Assembly (NCBI RefSeq): GCF_011602365.1
Contig: NZ_JAAONZ010000004.1
Coordinates: 372,001-436,000 of the forward strand
From: Pseudomaricurvus hydrocarbonicus
Lineage (GTDB): Bacteria > Pseudomonadota > Gammaproteobacteria > Pseudomonadales > Cellvibrionaceae
DNA length: 64,000 bases
Reading direction: 5' to 3'
Positions 1 to 8,954 of this stretch are shown here, in pieces. Both the position numbers and the translations under genes were made by a program. Every line of letters starts with the position of its first letter. Position 1 is the first letter of the stretch. The notes beneath the pieces are model-generated. The model was not told the origin of the DNA. It did not search any database and saw nothing but the letters and a program-made list of their open reading frames with translations.

Positions 1-7
1 ACGGGCA

Positions 8-790
8 CTACCCTACAGAGAGTGAGCTCAAACCAATTCGCGCCTCAATTTCGCGCTTAAACCTCAGCAATGCACTCTCCATCTCGTCAAGCGCGCCCGG
101 CAAGCGCGCCGTGGGCATGGCAATACCCGCAGAGAAAACCCCCAAATAGGTTTTCAAACTGACCCCCAGCGCACTGACCCCCAACTCATACTCATCAATG
201 TCCCTCGCGATTCCGGTCCGATACACCTCTTCCAACTGCGCCAATAGCTCACCTTTATTGGGACTTCTCTCTGTGTAAACAGGTATACCCCCACTCAACA
301 ATGCCTCACGCTCCTCTATCGGCATCTCTGCCAACAAAGACTTTCCGGCTGCCGTGTTATAGACCGGCGCCCCATCCCCCACCGGAAACACAACACGTAA
401 AGGCCGCTCCGCAATGACCCGATCAATAACACAGGTTTGCTTGTCAACCCGGGTAGCCAAATACACGGTCTCCGAAAACTCCTCAGACAAAGACTCCAGA
501 TAGGGCCTGGCAATGTGAATAATGTCCATGTGGGTTTGATGGAACAGCTTGCCAATAGCCGACCCCAGTCGAACCCCGCCACCGCTGCCCAGTGGTTCGA
601 CTATATATTCCGCCTGAAGCGCACAAACAATGCGCTGCACTGTAGAGCGAGGCAGGCCAACACCTTTGGCAATCTCCGCCAGACTCAAGCCCTGGGGGTT
701 TTCCCCCAGCATCCTGAGAATATCCGCAGAGCGAGCAATCACCTGAATGCCCTGCTTGCTATCCTCCGACCCCTTCTTTTCCTGCTGCAT
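8..790 (-). CDS. IclR-family transcriptional regulator
   Basis: A 260-residue DNA-binding regulator of the IclR family. An N-terminal winged helix-turn-helix (about residues 15-75, containing GLSLAEIAKGVGLPRSTVQR) is followed by the IclR effector-binding domain (about 90-255). I start it at the ATG at 790, preceded by GGAGAG; a longer reading from 871 adds 27 unconvincing residues. It is transcribed away from the RND efflux operon at 984. IclR regulators TtgV and SrpS control RND solvent pumps from the same divergent position in Pseudomonas putida, so local control of the pump is the natural inference. The inducer cannot be read from the sequence. Family is sure; role is inferred. Confidence 0.88.
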   Translation of the reverse strand: MQQEKKGSEDSKQGIQVIARSADILRMLGENPQGLSLAEIAKGVGLPRSTVQRIVCALQAEYIVEPLGSGGGVRLGSAIGKLFHQTHMDIIHIARPYLESLSEEFSETVYLATRVDKQTCVIDRVIAERPLRVVFPVGDGAPVYNTAAGKSLLAEMPIEEREALLSGGIPVYTERSPNKGELLAQLEEVYRTGIARDIDEYELGVSALGVSLKTYLGVFSAGIAMPTARLPGALDEMESALLRFKREIEARIGLSSLSVG

Positions 791-881
791 GACCAACCAT
801 CTCTCCAAGCGAGGCTCAACACCCCTGTTATCTATTTGACACCTAAAAGTGTTACCGATAGTTAAGCTCAAACGTAAAGTG

Positions 882-899
882 TGTTGATACGTATCAACA
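882..899. promoter_or_regulatory. Perfect 18-bp palindrome, likely operator
   Basis: TGTTGATACGTATCAACA is a perfect 18-bp inverted repeat between the IclR gene and the RND operon. Its left part also supplies a possible plus-strand -35 (TTGATA, 884-889) with TATATG 18 nt further on, so a bound protein would cover the efflux promoter. IclR binding is inferred from position. Confidence 0.6.
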
Positions 900-903
900 A
901 AGT

Positions 904-947
904 TTCATATATGTACTGCATTGTAGTACACTGTACCACGATATGAA
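904..947. promoter_or_regulatory. Nested inverted repeats in efflux promoter region
   Basis: An outer pair TTCATAT (904-910) and ATATGAA (941-947) encloses an inner pair TGTACT (912-917) and AGTACA (925-930). These lie between the 18-bp palindrome and the RBS of the efflux operon and could be a second operator or a leader stem-loop. Confidence 0.4.
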
Positions 948-983
948 CACCACCCTAACACCTTTAACCTTAGGAGGCTTCAA

Positions 984-2114
984 GTGAGAAGCATTACATT
1001 CAACCCCACCTATTTACTCATAGGGTTAGGGCTTCTCTTATCAGCCTGCGGCGAAGAACCCAGTCGTGCGAGCTATAACCGTACGGTAAGCGTCGGCGTT
1101 TTTACCATAACACCACAACCTCTTGAGATTACCACTGACTTGCCTGGCCGGACGGTTGCGTATCGCCTGGCCGAGGTTCGCCCCCAGGTTAACGGCATCG
1201 TAAAAGAGCGACTGCTGACAGAGGGCGCCAATGTCAAAATCGGTCAGCAGCTCTATCAGATTGATGACCAAAAGTACCGGGCAACCTTTGAAAGAGCTCA
1301 GGCTAACCTCCACAATGCCGAACTGCTGCGCAAGCGCTACAAGGAGCTGCTGCAAAGCAATTCCGTCAGTAAGCAACAGTTCGATGACGCGGATGCGGCC
1401 TGGCAACTGGCCAAAGCTGAGGCTGAAATTGCCAAGATCGATTTGGCTTACACCAAGGTGGTAGCCCCGGTGACCGGCCGCATTGGCCGCTCATCCGTCA
1501 GTGAAGGCGCACTGGTCACCAGTGGTCAAGCTCAAGCCCTGGCAACCATTCAGCAAATCGATCCGATTTACGTCGATATCCGTCAACCGGTCAGTGAATT
1601 GCTGCGCCTGCAAAAAGCCCTGCAAGACGGACGCATTAAACGCAGCGCTGATGGTGAAGCAAAGATTGTCCTGTTGCTGGAAGACGGCACCTCTTACGAG
1701 CATGAAGGTGTGTTGCGGTTCTCGGAGGTCGGCGTTGATCAAGAGACCGGCTCTGTCACATTGCGAGCCGTGGTTCCCAACCCCGACTGGCGTTTATTAC
1801 CCGGCATGTTTGTCCACGGACGCCTGAGCCTGGGTTATAACGACAGCGTCATTCTTGTCCCTCAACAGGCCGTGCAGCGTGACGCCACCGGAAAACCCGC
1901 CGTGTGGGTCATTAATGAAGAAAATAAAGCCGAGCGGCGCTCGATTAAGACCGGCCGCACCATCGGCAACATGTGGATGGTCAACGCCGGCCTCAAAGCC
2001 GGGGACGAGGTCGTGACGGAGGGCTTATTAAACATGCGCCCCGGTGTTGAAGTTTCAGCCTCACCAGCCTCGAATGTACACCCTATCCTCGATTTTACCG
2101 CCGCCAACCCGTAA
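984..2114 (+). CDS. RND efflux periplasmic adaptor lipoprotein (AcrA/MexA family)
   Basis: A 376-residue membrane-fusion protein that would link an inner-membrane RND pump to an outer-membrane channel. The N-terminus has a lipoprotein signal with lipobox LSAC at residues 19-22. After it come the barrel-sandwich and lipoyl segments, the alpha-hairpin (about 100-140, rich in Ala, Gln, Leu and Lys) and the beta-barrel and membrane-proximal domains. Length matches AcrA/MexA. The GTG start at 984 has a strong RBS, TAGGAGG at 971-977. The stop is 12 nt before the permease gene, so the two are one operon. Regulation probably comes from the divergent IclR protein. Substrate is unknown. Confidence 0.93.
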   Translation: MRSITFNPTYLLIGLGLLLSACGEEPSRASYNRTVSVGVFTITPQPLEITTDLPGRTVAYRLAEVRPQVNGIVKERLLTEGANVKIGQQLYQIDDQKYRATFERAQANLHNAELLRKRYKELLQSNSVSKQQFDDADAAWQLAKAEAEIAKIDLAYTKVVAPVTGRIGRSSVSEGALVTSGQAQALATIQQIDPIYVDIRQPVSELLRLQKALQDGRIKRSADGEAKIVLLLEDGTSYEHEGVLRFSEVGVDQETGSVTLRAVVPNPDWRLLPGMFVHGRLSLGYNDSVILVPQQAVQRDATGKPAVWVINEENKAERRSIKTGRTIGNMWMVNAGLKAGDEVVTEGLLNMRPGVEVSASPASNVHPILDFTAANP

Positions 2115-2126
2115 GGAGATCAACAC

Positions 2127-5100
2127 GTGTCGAGCTTTTTTATTGACCGCCCGATCTTTGCGTGGGTGCTGGCCATTGTCACCATGCTGGCGGGTGCGCT
2201 GGCTCTGAAAAACCTGCCCGTAAGTCACTACCCCAACATTGCTCCACCGGCAATTTCAATCAGCGTCACCTACCCCGGTGCGTCTGCAGAAACCGTCCAG
2301 GACACGGTTGTGCAGGTTATTGAGCAGCAACTGAATGGTCTTGATGGTCTGCGCTTTATGTCGTCCACCAGTCAGGCGGATGGCAGCATGCAAATTCTGG
2401 TGACCTTCGAACAGGGAACCGACCCGGATATCGCGCAGGTACACATCCAGAACAAGTTGCAACTCGCCAACCCGCTACTGCCTGAAGAGGTACAAAGACA
2501 AGGCATCCGGGTCGCGAAATATCAGCGTAATTTCATGATGGTGATTGCTCTGATTGACGAGAGTGGCAAGCTCACCAATTTTGACTTGGGCAACTATATT
2601 GCCTCGAACCTCAAAGACCCTATCTCCCGGGTAACCGGGGTGGGTGATTTCACGCTGTTTGGCTCCCAATACGCGATGCGCATCTGGCTGGATCCGGGAA
2701 AACTGCTCAGCTATCAGCTTACACCCAGTGATGTCGCCGCCGCCATTCGTGCGCAAAACGTGCAAATATCGGTGGGTCAAATTGGCGGCTTACCGGCTCG
2801 CAAAGGCGTCCAGCTGAACGCCACGGTGATTGGCAAAACCCGCTTTGAGACACCCGAGCAATTTCGCAACATCCTGCTAAAGGCCAATGCCGACGGTTCT
2901 CAAGTCAAACTGGAAGATGTCGCCAACGTTGAACTGGGCAGTGAAAACTTCTCTATCACGTCAAAATACAATGGCAAACCCGCCGCCGCACTGGCACTGC
3001 GCCTGGCCACCGGAGGCAATGTTCTGGAGACCGTCGATCGGGTCAAAAGCATGGTGGATGAACTTTCCCCGTTCTTTCCCGAAGGCGTCAGGGCGGTTTA
3101 TCCCTATGAAACGGCACCGGTAGTCGCAGCTTCGATTGAGTCGGTCATCCACACGCTGATTGAAGCCTTTATCCTTGTGTTTCTGGTAATGTACCTGTTT
3201 CTGCAAAACTTTCGGGCAACACTGATTCCCACCCTGGCGGTCCCCGTTGTTTTGCTGGGGACACTGGGCATCCTCTACGCTCTGGGTTTTAACATTAACG
3301 TGTTGACCATGTACGCCATGGTTCTGGCCATCGGCCTACTGGTGGATGATGCCATCGTCGTCGTTGAAAACGTCGAGCGAGTGATGGAGGAAGAAGGCTT
3401 GTCGGCCATAGAGGCCACCCGTAAATCCATGGGACAAATACAAGGCGCCCTGATTGGCATTGGCCTTGTGCTGTCCGCCGTGTTTGTGCCTATGGCCTTC
3501 TTTGGCGGCTCGGCCGGAGTGGTGTACCGCCAGTTCTCAGTGACCATCGTTGCCGCAATGGCGCTGTCCGTATTAGTGGCTCTGATTTTTACTCCAGCCC
3601 TGTGCGCCATGCTGTTAAAGCCCGGCGCCACCAACCACGAACCTAAAGGCGGTTTCTTTGGCTGGTTCAATCGCACCTTTGAACGCAATACCGGTCGTTA
3701 CGAGCGAGGTGTCGCCGGGATATTAAAACGACCGCGGCGCAACCTGCTTGTCTTTGCCATTTTGGTCGCCGGGCTCGGCTATCTGTTTTCAACGTTACCC
3801 AGCGCCTATATTGCCGAAGAAGACCAGGGCATTATGTTTTTGATGGTGCAGATGCCTGCCAACTCTAGCTCTGAAGCCACCGAAGAGGTGCTGACACAAG
3901 TCCGCGAGATCATGCTGAAAGAAGAATCCGGGATCGTTAACTCTCTGTTTACAGTCAATGGTTTCAACTTTTTCGGCCGCGGCCAAAGTCAGGGCATGGG
4001 ATTTGCCCAGCTCAAACCCTGGGAAGAACGTGAGGGTGAACACACCGACATTTTCAGCCTTCAAAAGCGACTGATGGCAGCCTTTAGCGCCATCAAAAGC
4101 GCTCAGGTTATTGCCGTCGTCCCACCCGCCATTATGGAAATGGGCAACTCCAGCGGGGTCAATGTTTTTCTGCAAGACAGAGCTGCTCTTGGGCATGATG
4201 CGCTAACCGAAAGCAAAAATTTATTCATTAAAACCGTCATGCAGGACCCCCGGGTCAGCTGGGCCTCCCATAAAGGCATGGCGGATTCGCCCCAGTACCA
4301 AATCGTGATTGATGATGAAAAAGCCTCGGCCTATCAGGTCAGGTTGGCGGACATCAATGACACCATGTCGGCGGCGTGGGCCTCCCAATACGTTAACGAT
4401 TTTATTGATCAGGGACGGGTCAAACGCGTATACATTCAGGGCAACGACAACTCCCGACTGGCTCCTGAAGACCTGACAAAATGGTTCGTACGCAACAAAA
4501 ACGGGGAAATGGTGCCGTTTTCTTCCTTCAGTCACGGTCGCTGGACATATGGGCCCAGTATGCTCGTCAGATACAATGGCGTTCCCGCCCTCGAGCTACA
4601 AGGCAACCCCGCACCCGGCTATACCTCCAGCGACGTAATGGCCGCATTTGAAGAGGCTGCCCAGACATTGCCACAAGGCATTGGCATGGAATACACCGGC
4701 TTGAGCTACGAAGAGCGCATGACCGGCGATATGACAACCTTGCTTTACGCCCTGTCACTGCTGGTGGTTTTCCTGTGCCTGGCGGCACTTTATGAGAGCT
4801 GGTCAATTCCTTTTGCCGTAATGCTGGTGGTTCCACTGGGCGTGTTAGGCGCAGTTGCGGCCACTCTTGCACGGGGCCTGAGCAATGACATTTTCTTCCA
4901 GGTGGGGCTGTTAACCACCGTTGGCCTCGCCGCGAAGAACGCGATTCTGATCGTTGAGTTCGCACGTGCGCTTTACGAAGAGCAAGGCAGATCGTTAACA
5001 GAAGCCGCCATTGAAGCCGCCCGACTGCGGCTGCGCCCTATCGTCATGACCTCGCTGGCATTCACCTTTGGTGTGCTACCCATGGCCTTGGCTACGGGTG

Positions 5101-5276
5101 CCGGACAAGGTAGCCAGCACGCCATTGGCACCGGCGTGGTCGGCGGTATGCTCAGCGCGACCTTCCTGGCCATTTTCTTTATTCCGCTCTTCTATGTGGT
5201 GGTCGTGGCTCTGTCGGAAAAGATAACCAAACCGCGCGAACTGCCGGAGCCACATACGGAGGGTACGTCCGCTTAA
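2127..5276 (+). CDS. RND multidrug efflux permease (AcrB/MexB, HAE-1 family)
   Basis: A 1049-residue proton-driven inner-membrane exporter. It has the AcrB layout: TM1 at residues 10-30, a large periplasmic loop, TM2-6, a second large loop from about residue 560, then TM8-12. The proton-relay acidic pair is D407-D408 in [13 protein letters not shown] and the partner lysine is K937 in [14 protein letters not shown], so it should be active. The GTG start at 2127 follows AAGGAG. No outer-membrane factor gene follows, so it must borrow a TolC/OprM-type channel encoded elsewhere. A 21-nt tandem duplication covers its stop codon. Confidence 0.95.
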   Translation: MSSFFIDRPIFAWVLAIVTMLAGALALKNLPVSHYPNIAPPAISISVTYPGASAETVQDTVVQVIEQQLNGLDGLRFMSSTSQADGSMQILVTFEQGTDPDIAQVHIQNKLQLANPLLPEEVQRQGIRVAKYQRNFMMVIALIDESGKLTNFDLGNYIASNLKDPISRVTGVGDFTLFGSQYAMRIWLDPGKLLSYQLTPSDVAAAIRAQNVQISVGQIGGLPARKGVQLNATVIGKTRFETPEQFRNILLKANADGSQVKLEDVANVELGSENFSITSKYNGKPAAALALRLATGGNVLETVDRVKSMVDELSPFFPEGVRAVYPYETAPVVAASIESVIHTLIEAFILVFLVMYLFLQNFRATLIPTLAVPVVLLGTLGILYALGFNINVLTMYAMVLAIGLLVDDAIVVVENVERVMEEEGLSAIEATRKSMGQIQGALIGIGLVLSAVFVPMAFFGGSAGVVYRQFSVTIVAAMALSVLVALIFTPALCAMLLKPGATNHEPKGGFFGWFNRTFERNTGRYERGVAGILKRPRRNLLVFAILVAGLGYLFSTLPSAYIAEEDQGIMFLMVQMPANSSSEATEEVLTQVREIMLKEESGIVNSLFTVNGFNFFGRGQSQGMGFAQLKPWEEREGEHTDIFSLQKRLMAAFSAIKSAQVIAVVPPAIMEMGNSSGVNVFLQDRAALGHDALTESKNLFIKTVMQDPRVSWASHKGMADSPQYQIVIDDEKASAYQVRLADINDTMSAAWASQYVNDFIDQGRVKRVYIQGNDNSRLAPEDLTKWFVRNKNGEMVPFSSFSHGRWTYGPSMLVRYNGVPALELQGNPAPGYTSSDVMAAFEEAAQTLPQGIGMEYTGLSYEERMTGDMTTLLYALSLLVVFLCLAALYESWSIPFAVMLVVPLGVLGAVAATLARGLSNDIFFQVGLLTTVGLAAKNAILIVEFARALYEEQGRSLTEAAIEAARLRLRPIVMTSLAFTFGVLPMALATGAGQGSQHAIGTGVVGGMLSATFLAIFFIPLFYVVVVALSEKITKPRELPEPHTEGTSA

Positions 5277-5302
5277 CTAAAGAGTACGTCCGCTTAACTA
5301 AA
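5263..5302 (+). repeat. 21-nt-period tandem duplication across the stop codon
   Basis: The 19-mer GTACGTCCGCTTAACTAAA occurs at 5263-5281 and again at 5284-5302. The first copy contains the last codons and the TAA stop of the RND permease; the second copy is untranslated. It looks like a recent slippage duplication. Confidence 0.85.
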
Positions 5303-5332
5303 AGGGCCCTCTTAAGTCACAGACCCTTTATG

Positions 5333-5378
5333 AAAAAAGCCGCACTTTCAATCTCTTGTCTGCAAGCGCGGCTTTTTT
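5333..5378. terminator. Bidirectional rho-independent terminator
   Basis: AAAAAAGCCGC (5333-5343) pairs with GCGGCTTTTTT (5368-5378), an 11-bp stem with a 24-nt loop and T-tracts on both strands. It lies between the convergent efflux operon and arfB. Confidence 0.85.
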
Positions 5379-5421
5379 GGTGAATCACTGCCCCCTTCTA
5401 ATCACTTCACGGCCTTGCGCC

Positions 5422-5832
5422 TTACATATCCACTTTTCCCCGCATTTGTTTCACCCGGCCTCGCTGGGTCTTCTTGTCCATGCGTTTCTTTTGCGAGTTC
5501 TTCGAGGGCTTGGTGGCTTTGCGGGTTTTCCGCACCACCGTCGCCGCCAGTATCAGGGCTTTCAAACGCTCCAGTGCATCCTGCCGGTTTTTTTCCTGCG
5601 TCCGATGCTGCTGAGCCTTAATCACCACCACACCCTCACTGGTAATCCGACCGTCAGACCAGCTTAGCAGGCGCTCCTTGTAAAATTCCGGCAACGATGA
5701 CGCCTTGATATCAAAGCGCAAATGCACTGCCGAAGACACTTTGTTAACGTTTTGCCCACCTGCTCCCTGAGCGCGGATGGCCGTCCATTCGATTTCATGG
5801 TCGAGCAATTCGACATTATTTGATATTTTCAT
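5422..5832 (-). CDS. arfB: Peptidyl-tRNA hydrolase ArfB (ribosome rescue)
   Basis: A 136-residue class I release-factor-like protein that frees ribosomes stalled on mRNAs lacking a stop codon by hydrolysing peptidyl-tRNA in the A site. The GGQ catalytic motif is at residues 25-27 (RAQGAGGQNVNK), as in YaeJ/ArfB, and no stop-codon recognition domain is present. The C-terminus (about 103-136) is a long Lys/Arg-rich tail that in ArfB enters the empty mRNA channel. Length matches the roughly 140-residue family. It is a single gene, convergent with the efflux operon. Confidence 0.93.
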   Translation of the reverse strand: MKISNNVELLDHEIEWTAIRAQGAGGQNVNKVSSAVHLRFDIKASSLPEFYKERLLSWSDGRITSEGVVVIKAQQHRTQEKNRQDALERLKALILAATVVRKTRKATKPSKNSQKKRMDKKTQRGRVKQMRGKVDM

Positions 5833-5976
5833 AAAACACGTTCACTAAATTCAGCCCCTGCACAATACTGGCCTACTGTACCTTAATGAGCCTCTGGAAG
5901 TCGCGGCTTGTTCACACCCGATGCACGTTATAAAATTGCACAAGTAACGCCCCTTTCACACATTCAGATACCCGCC

Positions 5977-6735
5977 ATGTCAGAGCAAGAACATTCAAAA
6001 CACGCCTCAGGGGCGTCAGATACCATTTACGCCAACCCCCTGGGGCATGTGGCGGGATTCAGCTTTGACCAAAACGTGGTCAACGTGTTTCCAGACATGA
6101 TAAAACGCTCTGTCCCGGGCTATACCACCATCATCACCATGATCGGCACCCTGTCAGAGCAATACGCCACCAGCGGCAGTCACTGTTACGACCTGGGCTG
6201 TTCATTGGGAGCGGCCAGCCTCGCCATGCGCCACCGTATTCAGGCCGCAAACTGCCGCATTATTGGCGTCGATAACTCTCAGGCGATGATTGATCGCTGT
6301 CAGGACGTTTTCGACGCGGATTGTGGCGAAGTACCGGTAGAACTGATTTGTGATGACCTGGAAAACATCGAGATACAGAACGCTTCGGTGGTTGTGCTCA
6401 ACTTTACTCTGCAATTTATTCCCCCCGAACGTCGGGACGGGATTCTGCAGCGTATATATGACGGCCTAAACCCCGGCGGCGTGCTGATCCTCTCTGAAAA
6501 AGTGGTCTTCCAGGATCAACAACACGATCAACTGATGATCGATTTATACCACAATTTCAAGCGGGCCAACGGTTACAGCGATCTTGAAATCGCCCAAAAG
6601 CGAACCGCCTTGGAGAACGTATTGATCCCGGAAACCCTCGACAGCCATCGCCAACGGATGAAAAAAGTCGGCTTCCACAGTTGTGACGTCTGGTTTCAGT
6701 GTTTTAATTTCGCCTCCATGATCGCCATCAAATAA
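5977..6735 (+). CDS. cmoA: Carboxy-S-adenosyl-L-methionine synthase CmoA
   Basis: A 252-residue SAM-fold enzyme that makes carboxy-SAM from SAM and prephenate for the cmo5U34 tRNA wobble modification. The SAM-binding loop [11 protein letters not shown] is clear, followed by a conserved aspartate region ([14 protein letters not shown]) and [13 protein letters not shown], typical of CmoA. I prefer the ATG at 5977 because E. coli CmoA is 247 residues; a TTG at 5908 would add 23 residues without family support. cmoB follows after 33 nt, forming the usual cmoAB pair. Confidence 0.94.
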   Translation: MSEQEHSKHASGASDTIYANPLGHVAGFSFDQNVVNVFPDMIKRSVPGYTTIITMIGTLSEQYATSGSHCYDLGCSLGAASLAMRHRIQAANCRIIGVDNSQAMIDRCQDVFDADCGEVPVELICDDLENIEIQNASVVVLNFTLQFIPPERRDGILQRIYDGLNPGGVLILSEKVVFQDQQHDQLMIDLYHNFKRANGYSDLEIAQKRTALENVLIPETLDSHRQRMKKVGFHSCDVWFQCFNFASMIAIK

Positions 6736-6768
6736 ACTCACGCCCCCTCCCACTGAACCACTGGAATT

Positions 6769-7755
6769 ATGAAAATCCACGACCGCATTGATTACAGCGC
6801 GCTGTTGCGCACCATGGAGGGTACCAAGCTGGCCCCCTGGCTAACGCTGCTGCCCGAACAAATTGAAGCCGGGCTTTGCCCGAATCGGTTTGGCGATCTG
6901 CCAGATTGGCTGCAAGCCCTGGAGCGCTTACCCGAGGTGGAGACCGATCAGGTCAATCTGAGCACAGCCGTGGAGCTGATGTCCTCATCAGCGCTGCCGG
7001 CTGAAACAACCAGGCAAATTCACGACGCCCTGGCGGCACTGATTCCCTGGCGCAAGGGGCCATTTCACATTCACGGTACCGACATTGATACCGAGTGGCG
7101 CTCCGACTGGAAATGGGATCGCGTGCTCCCTCATCTGGCGCCCCTGAAAAACCGCACCATTCTGGACGTGGGCTGTGGCAACGGCTATCACTGCTGGCGG
7201 ATGCTGGGTGAAGGTGCCCGTCAAGTGATTGGCATCGACCCCTCGCCAAGGTTTGTGGTCCAGTTTCACATGCTCAAACACTTCATCGGCAATGTCCCCG
7301 TCGACTTGCTGCCGGTAGGCATTGAAGCCGTACCCGCCAACCTGCAGGCGTTTGACACCACCTTTTCCATGGGTGTGCTTTACCACCGACGCTCCCCGAT
7401 GGACCACCTGCGTGAACTGAAAGCTACCCTGCGTCCCGGTGGCCAGCTGGTGCTTGAAACATTAGTGATTGACGGAAAACTGGGTGAGGTGCTGGTACCA
7501 GAAGATCGCTACGCCAAAATGAATAATGTCTGGTTCCTGCCCAGTTGCGAGACCCTGATTTCCTGGCTGCGCAAATGTGGCTACAAAAACCCCAGACTGG
7601 TCGACCTCAACAAAACGTCTACCGACGAGCAGCGCTCCACCGAATGGATGCAATTTCATTCCCTGCCGGAATTTCTCGATCCTGAAGATTCAAACCTGAC
7701 CGCCGAAGGCCACCCGGCCCCCCTGCGCGCGGTCATGGTCGCTGAGGCGCCCTGA
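6769..7755 (+). CDS. cmoB: tRNA U34 carboxymethyltransferase CmoB
   Basis: A 328-residue methyltransferase-fold enzyme that uses carboxy-SAM from CmoA to convert 5-hydroxyuridine-34 to cmo5U in tRNAs reading four-codon boxes. The SAM-binding segment ILDVGCGNGYHCWRM lies near residues 125-140, after the CmoB-specific N-terminal region ending with PWRKGPF and TDIDTEWRSDWKWDR. SMGVLYHRRSPMDHL and VWFLPSCETLISWL are further family signatures. Length equals the E. coli enzyme within a few residues. It shares an operon with cmoA. Confidence 0.95.
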   Translation: MKIHDRIDYSALLRTMEGTKLAPWLTLLPEQIEAGLCPNRFGDLPDWLQALERLPEVETDQVNLSTAVELMSSSALPAETTRQIHDALAALIPWRKGPFHIHGTDIDTEWRSDWKWDRVLPHLAPLKNRTILDVGCGNGYHCWRMLGEGARQVIGIDPSPRFVVQFHMLKHFIGNVPVDLLPVGIEAVPANLQAFDTTFSMGVLYHRRSPMDHLRELKATLRPGGQLVLETLVIDGKLGEVLVPEDRYAKMNNVWFLPSCETLISWLRKCGYKNPRLVDLNKTSTDEQRSTEWMQFHSLPEFLDPEDSNLTAEGHPAPLRAVMVAEAP

Positions 7756-7837
7756 CCGGCAGTCAGTACCCCAACCAGATGCTTAATAAAGCAGCGGCAG
7801 CCGCTTCAAGCACAAGGCTGGCACACACCCCTACCCA

Positions 7838-7871
7838 GAAAAAAGCCGCCCGAGATTACCTCCGGCGGCTT
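7838..7871 (-). terminator. Terminator of the flavodoxin gene
   Basis: On the minus strand AAGCCGCC and GGCGGCTT (7843-7850 with 7864-7871) form an 8-bp stem with a 13-nt loop, followed by TTTTTT. It sits 45 nt after the flavodoxin stop codon. Confidence 0.75.
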
Positions 7872-7915
7872 GTATAAGGACATTCCTGGTATAAGAATTT
7901 TCCAGACTGTGTCTG

Positions 7916-8458
7916 CTAGTCTTCCAGCGCGTCGACGGAAAGATCCAATCCCATTTCACGCACCACCTGCTCGCACCAGACATTCAGGCGCTGGGCGGTC
8001 AATTCCTCCTGCTGATCTTCGTCGATGGCCAGCCCGACAAAGGACTTGCCATCGGGGGTCAACGCTTTCGAGGCATCAAATTCATACCCTTCGACAGACC
8101 AGTGACCCACGATTTTTGCGCCATTTTCAAGGATCACATCGTGCAGCATGCCCATGGCGTCTAAAAAATAATCACCGTAACCAAACTGATCCCCCAAGCC
8201 AAACAGCGCTACGCTTTTACCGGTAAAGTCCACTGCACTGATATCGTCCCAGAATTCCTCCCAATCCGACTGAATCTGGCCAAAATCCCAAGTCGGGATC
8301 CCCAACAGAATGTTGTCGTAGTCGGCAAACTCCAGCTGAGTCACATCGGCAATATCGTGTATCTCCACGACTCCGTCACCCAAACGCTGTTGAATACGCT
8401 GGGCCACATTTTCCGTATTCCCTTCATCACTACCGAAAAACAGACCAATCACTGACAC
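7916..8458 (-). CDS. fldB: Long-chain flavodoxin (FldB-like)
   Basis: A 180-residue FMN-binding electron carrier. The phosphate-binding loop GSDEGNTE follows the first beta strand, and the flavin-stacking regions PTWDFGQIQSDW and GLGDQFGYGDYF match long-chain flavodoxins. I start it at the GTG at 8458 (Met-Ser-Val-Ile-Gly) because GAGG lies 7 nt upstream; the ATG at 8485 would add nine residues before the first strand. FldB fits better than FldA by the 'GQIQSDW' region, though this is not decisive. It is a single gene with its own terminator and faces cmoAB. Confidence 0.85.
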   Translation of the reverse strand: MSVIGLFFGSDEGNTENVAQRIQQRLGDGVVEIHDIADVTQLEFADYDNILLGIPTWDFGQIQSDWEEFWDDISAVDFTGKSVALFGLGDQFGYGDYFLDAMGMLHDVILENGAKIVGHWSVEGYEFDASKALTPDGKSFVGLAIDEDQQEELTAQRLNVWCEQVVREMGLDLSVDALED

Positions 8459-8555
8459 AGAACTGCCTCTAATTAAGATTACCAATGGGGGCTGAGATTT
8501 TCCCAGTTATACCTCGTTGGCGCAACCGGGCAAGTTGAGTGGCCACAGAATTGAA

Positions 8556-8594
8556 GCGGCTTGGGGAAAAAAACCGGCCTTGCGGCTTGGGGAA
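8556..8594. repeat. 13-bp direct repeat
   Basis: GCGGCTTGGGGAA occurs at 8556-8568 and 8582-8594, 26 bp apart (about 2.5 helical turns), in the spacer between the flavodoxin gene and the two-component system. It could be a binding site or a relic of duplication. Confidence 0.4.
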
Positions 8595-8682
8595 CCGCTG
8601 AGCTCAGGCCATATTAGGAGCTGGCTGCTGGCCGGTAAGAGGGTCACTAATGTGAGACGACACCAATGACGAGGATTTCACC

Positions 8683-8799
8683 ATGAAAAAGGAAGCACAT
8701 GCTAAGGCCTTAAGCGGTGAACCCAGTGAAGACCCCGACCTCATCACGCTTGAGAACTTAACATGCCATCCGTTGTGTAAGAGTCTCGATGATGACTAA
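8683..8799 (+). CDS. Possible 38-residue peptide upstream of the two-component system
   Basis: An ATG at 8683 with GAGGA upstream (about 8670) opens a 38-codon frame to TAA at 8797. The N-terminus is lysine-rich (MKKEAHAKAL), the middle acidic (GEPSEDPDL), and the end carries two cysteines close together in TCHPLC, then KSLDDD. There is no signal peptide or membrane segment, and I recognise no family. It lies 155 nt before the CpxR-like gene on the same strand. The paired cysteines and good RBS argue for a real product such as a small redox or metal-binding peptide; the short length means it could be chance. Confidence 0.4.
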   Translation: MKKEAHAKALSGEPSEDPDLITLENLTCHPLCKSLDDD

Positions 8800-8954
8800 A
8801 GTTCCCTCCCCCTCCCCACGGAAGCCAGCAAAAAGGTTAAGAAGGGTTAGAGCCATGAGGAAAAGATGACAGTCTCCCGGCAGTCATGCACACTTCAGGT
8901 TATAGCGTTGTGTGAACGCCCAAAGACACCACATCAGAACAAAGAAAGAAGACT

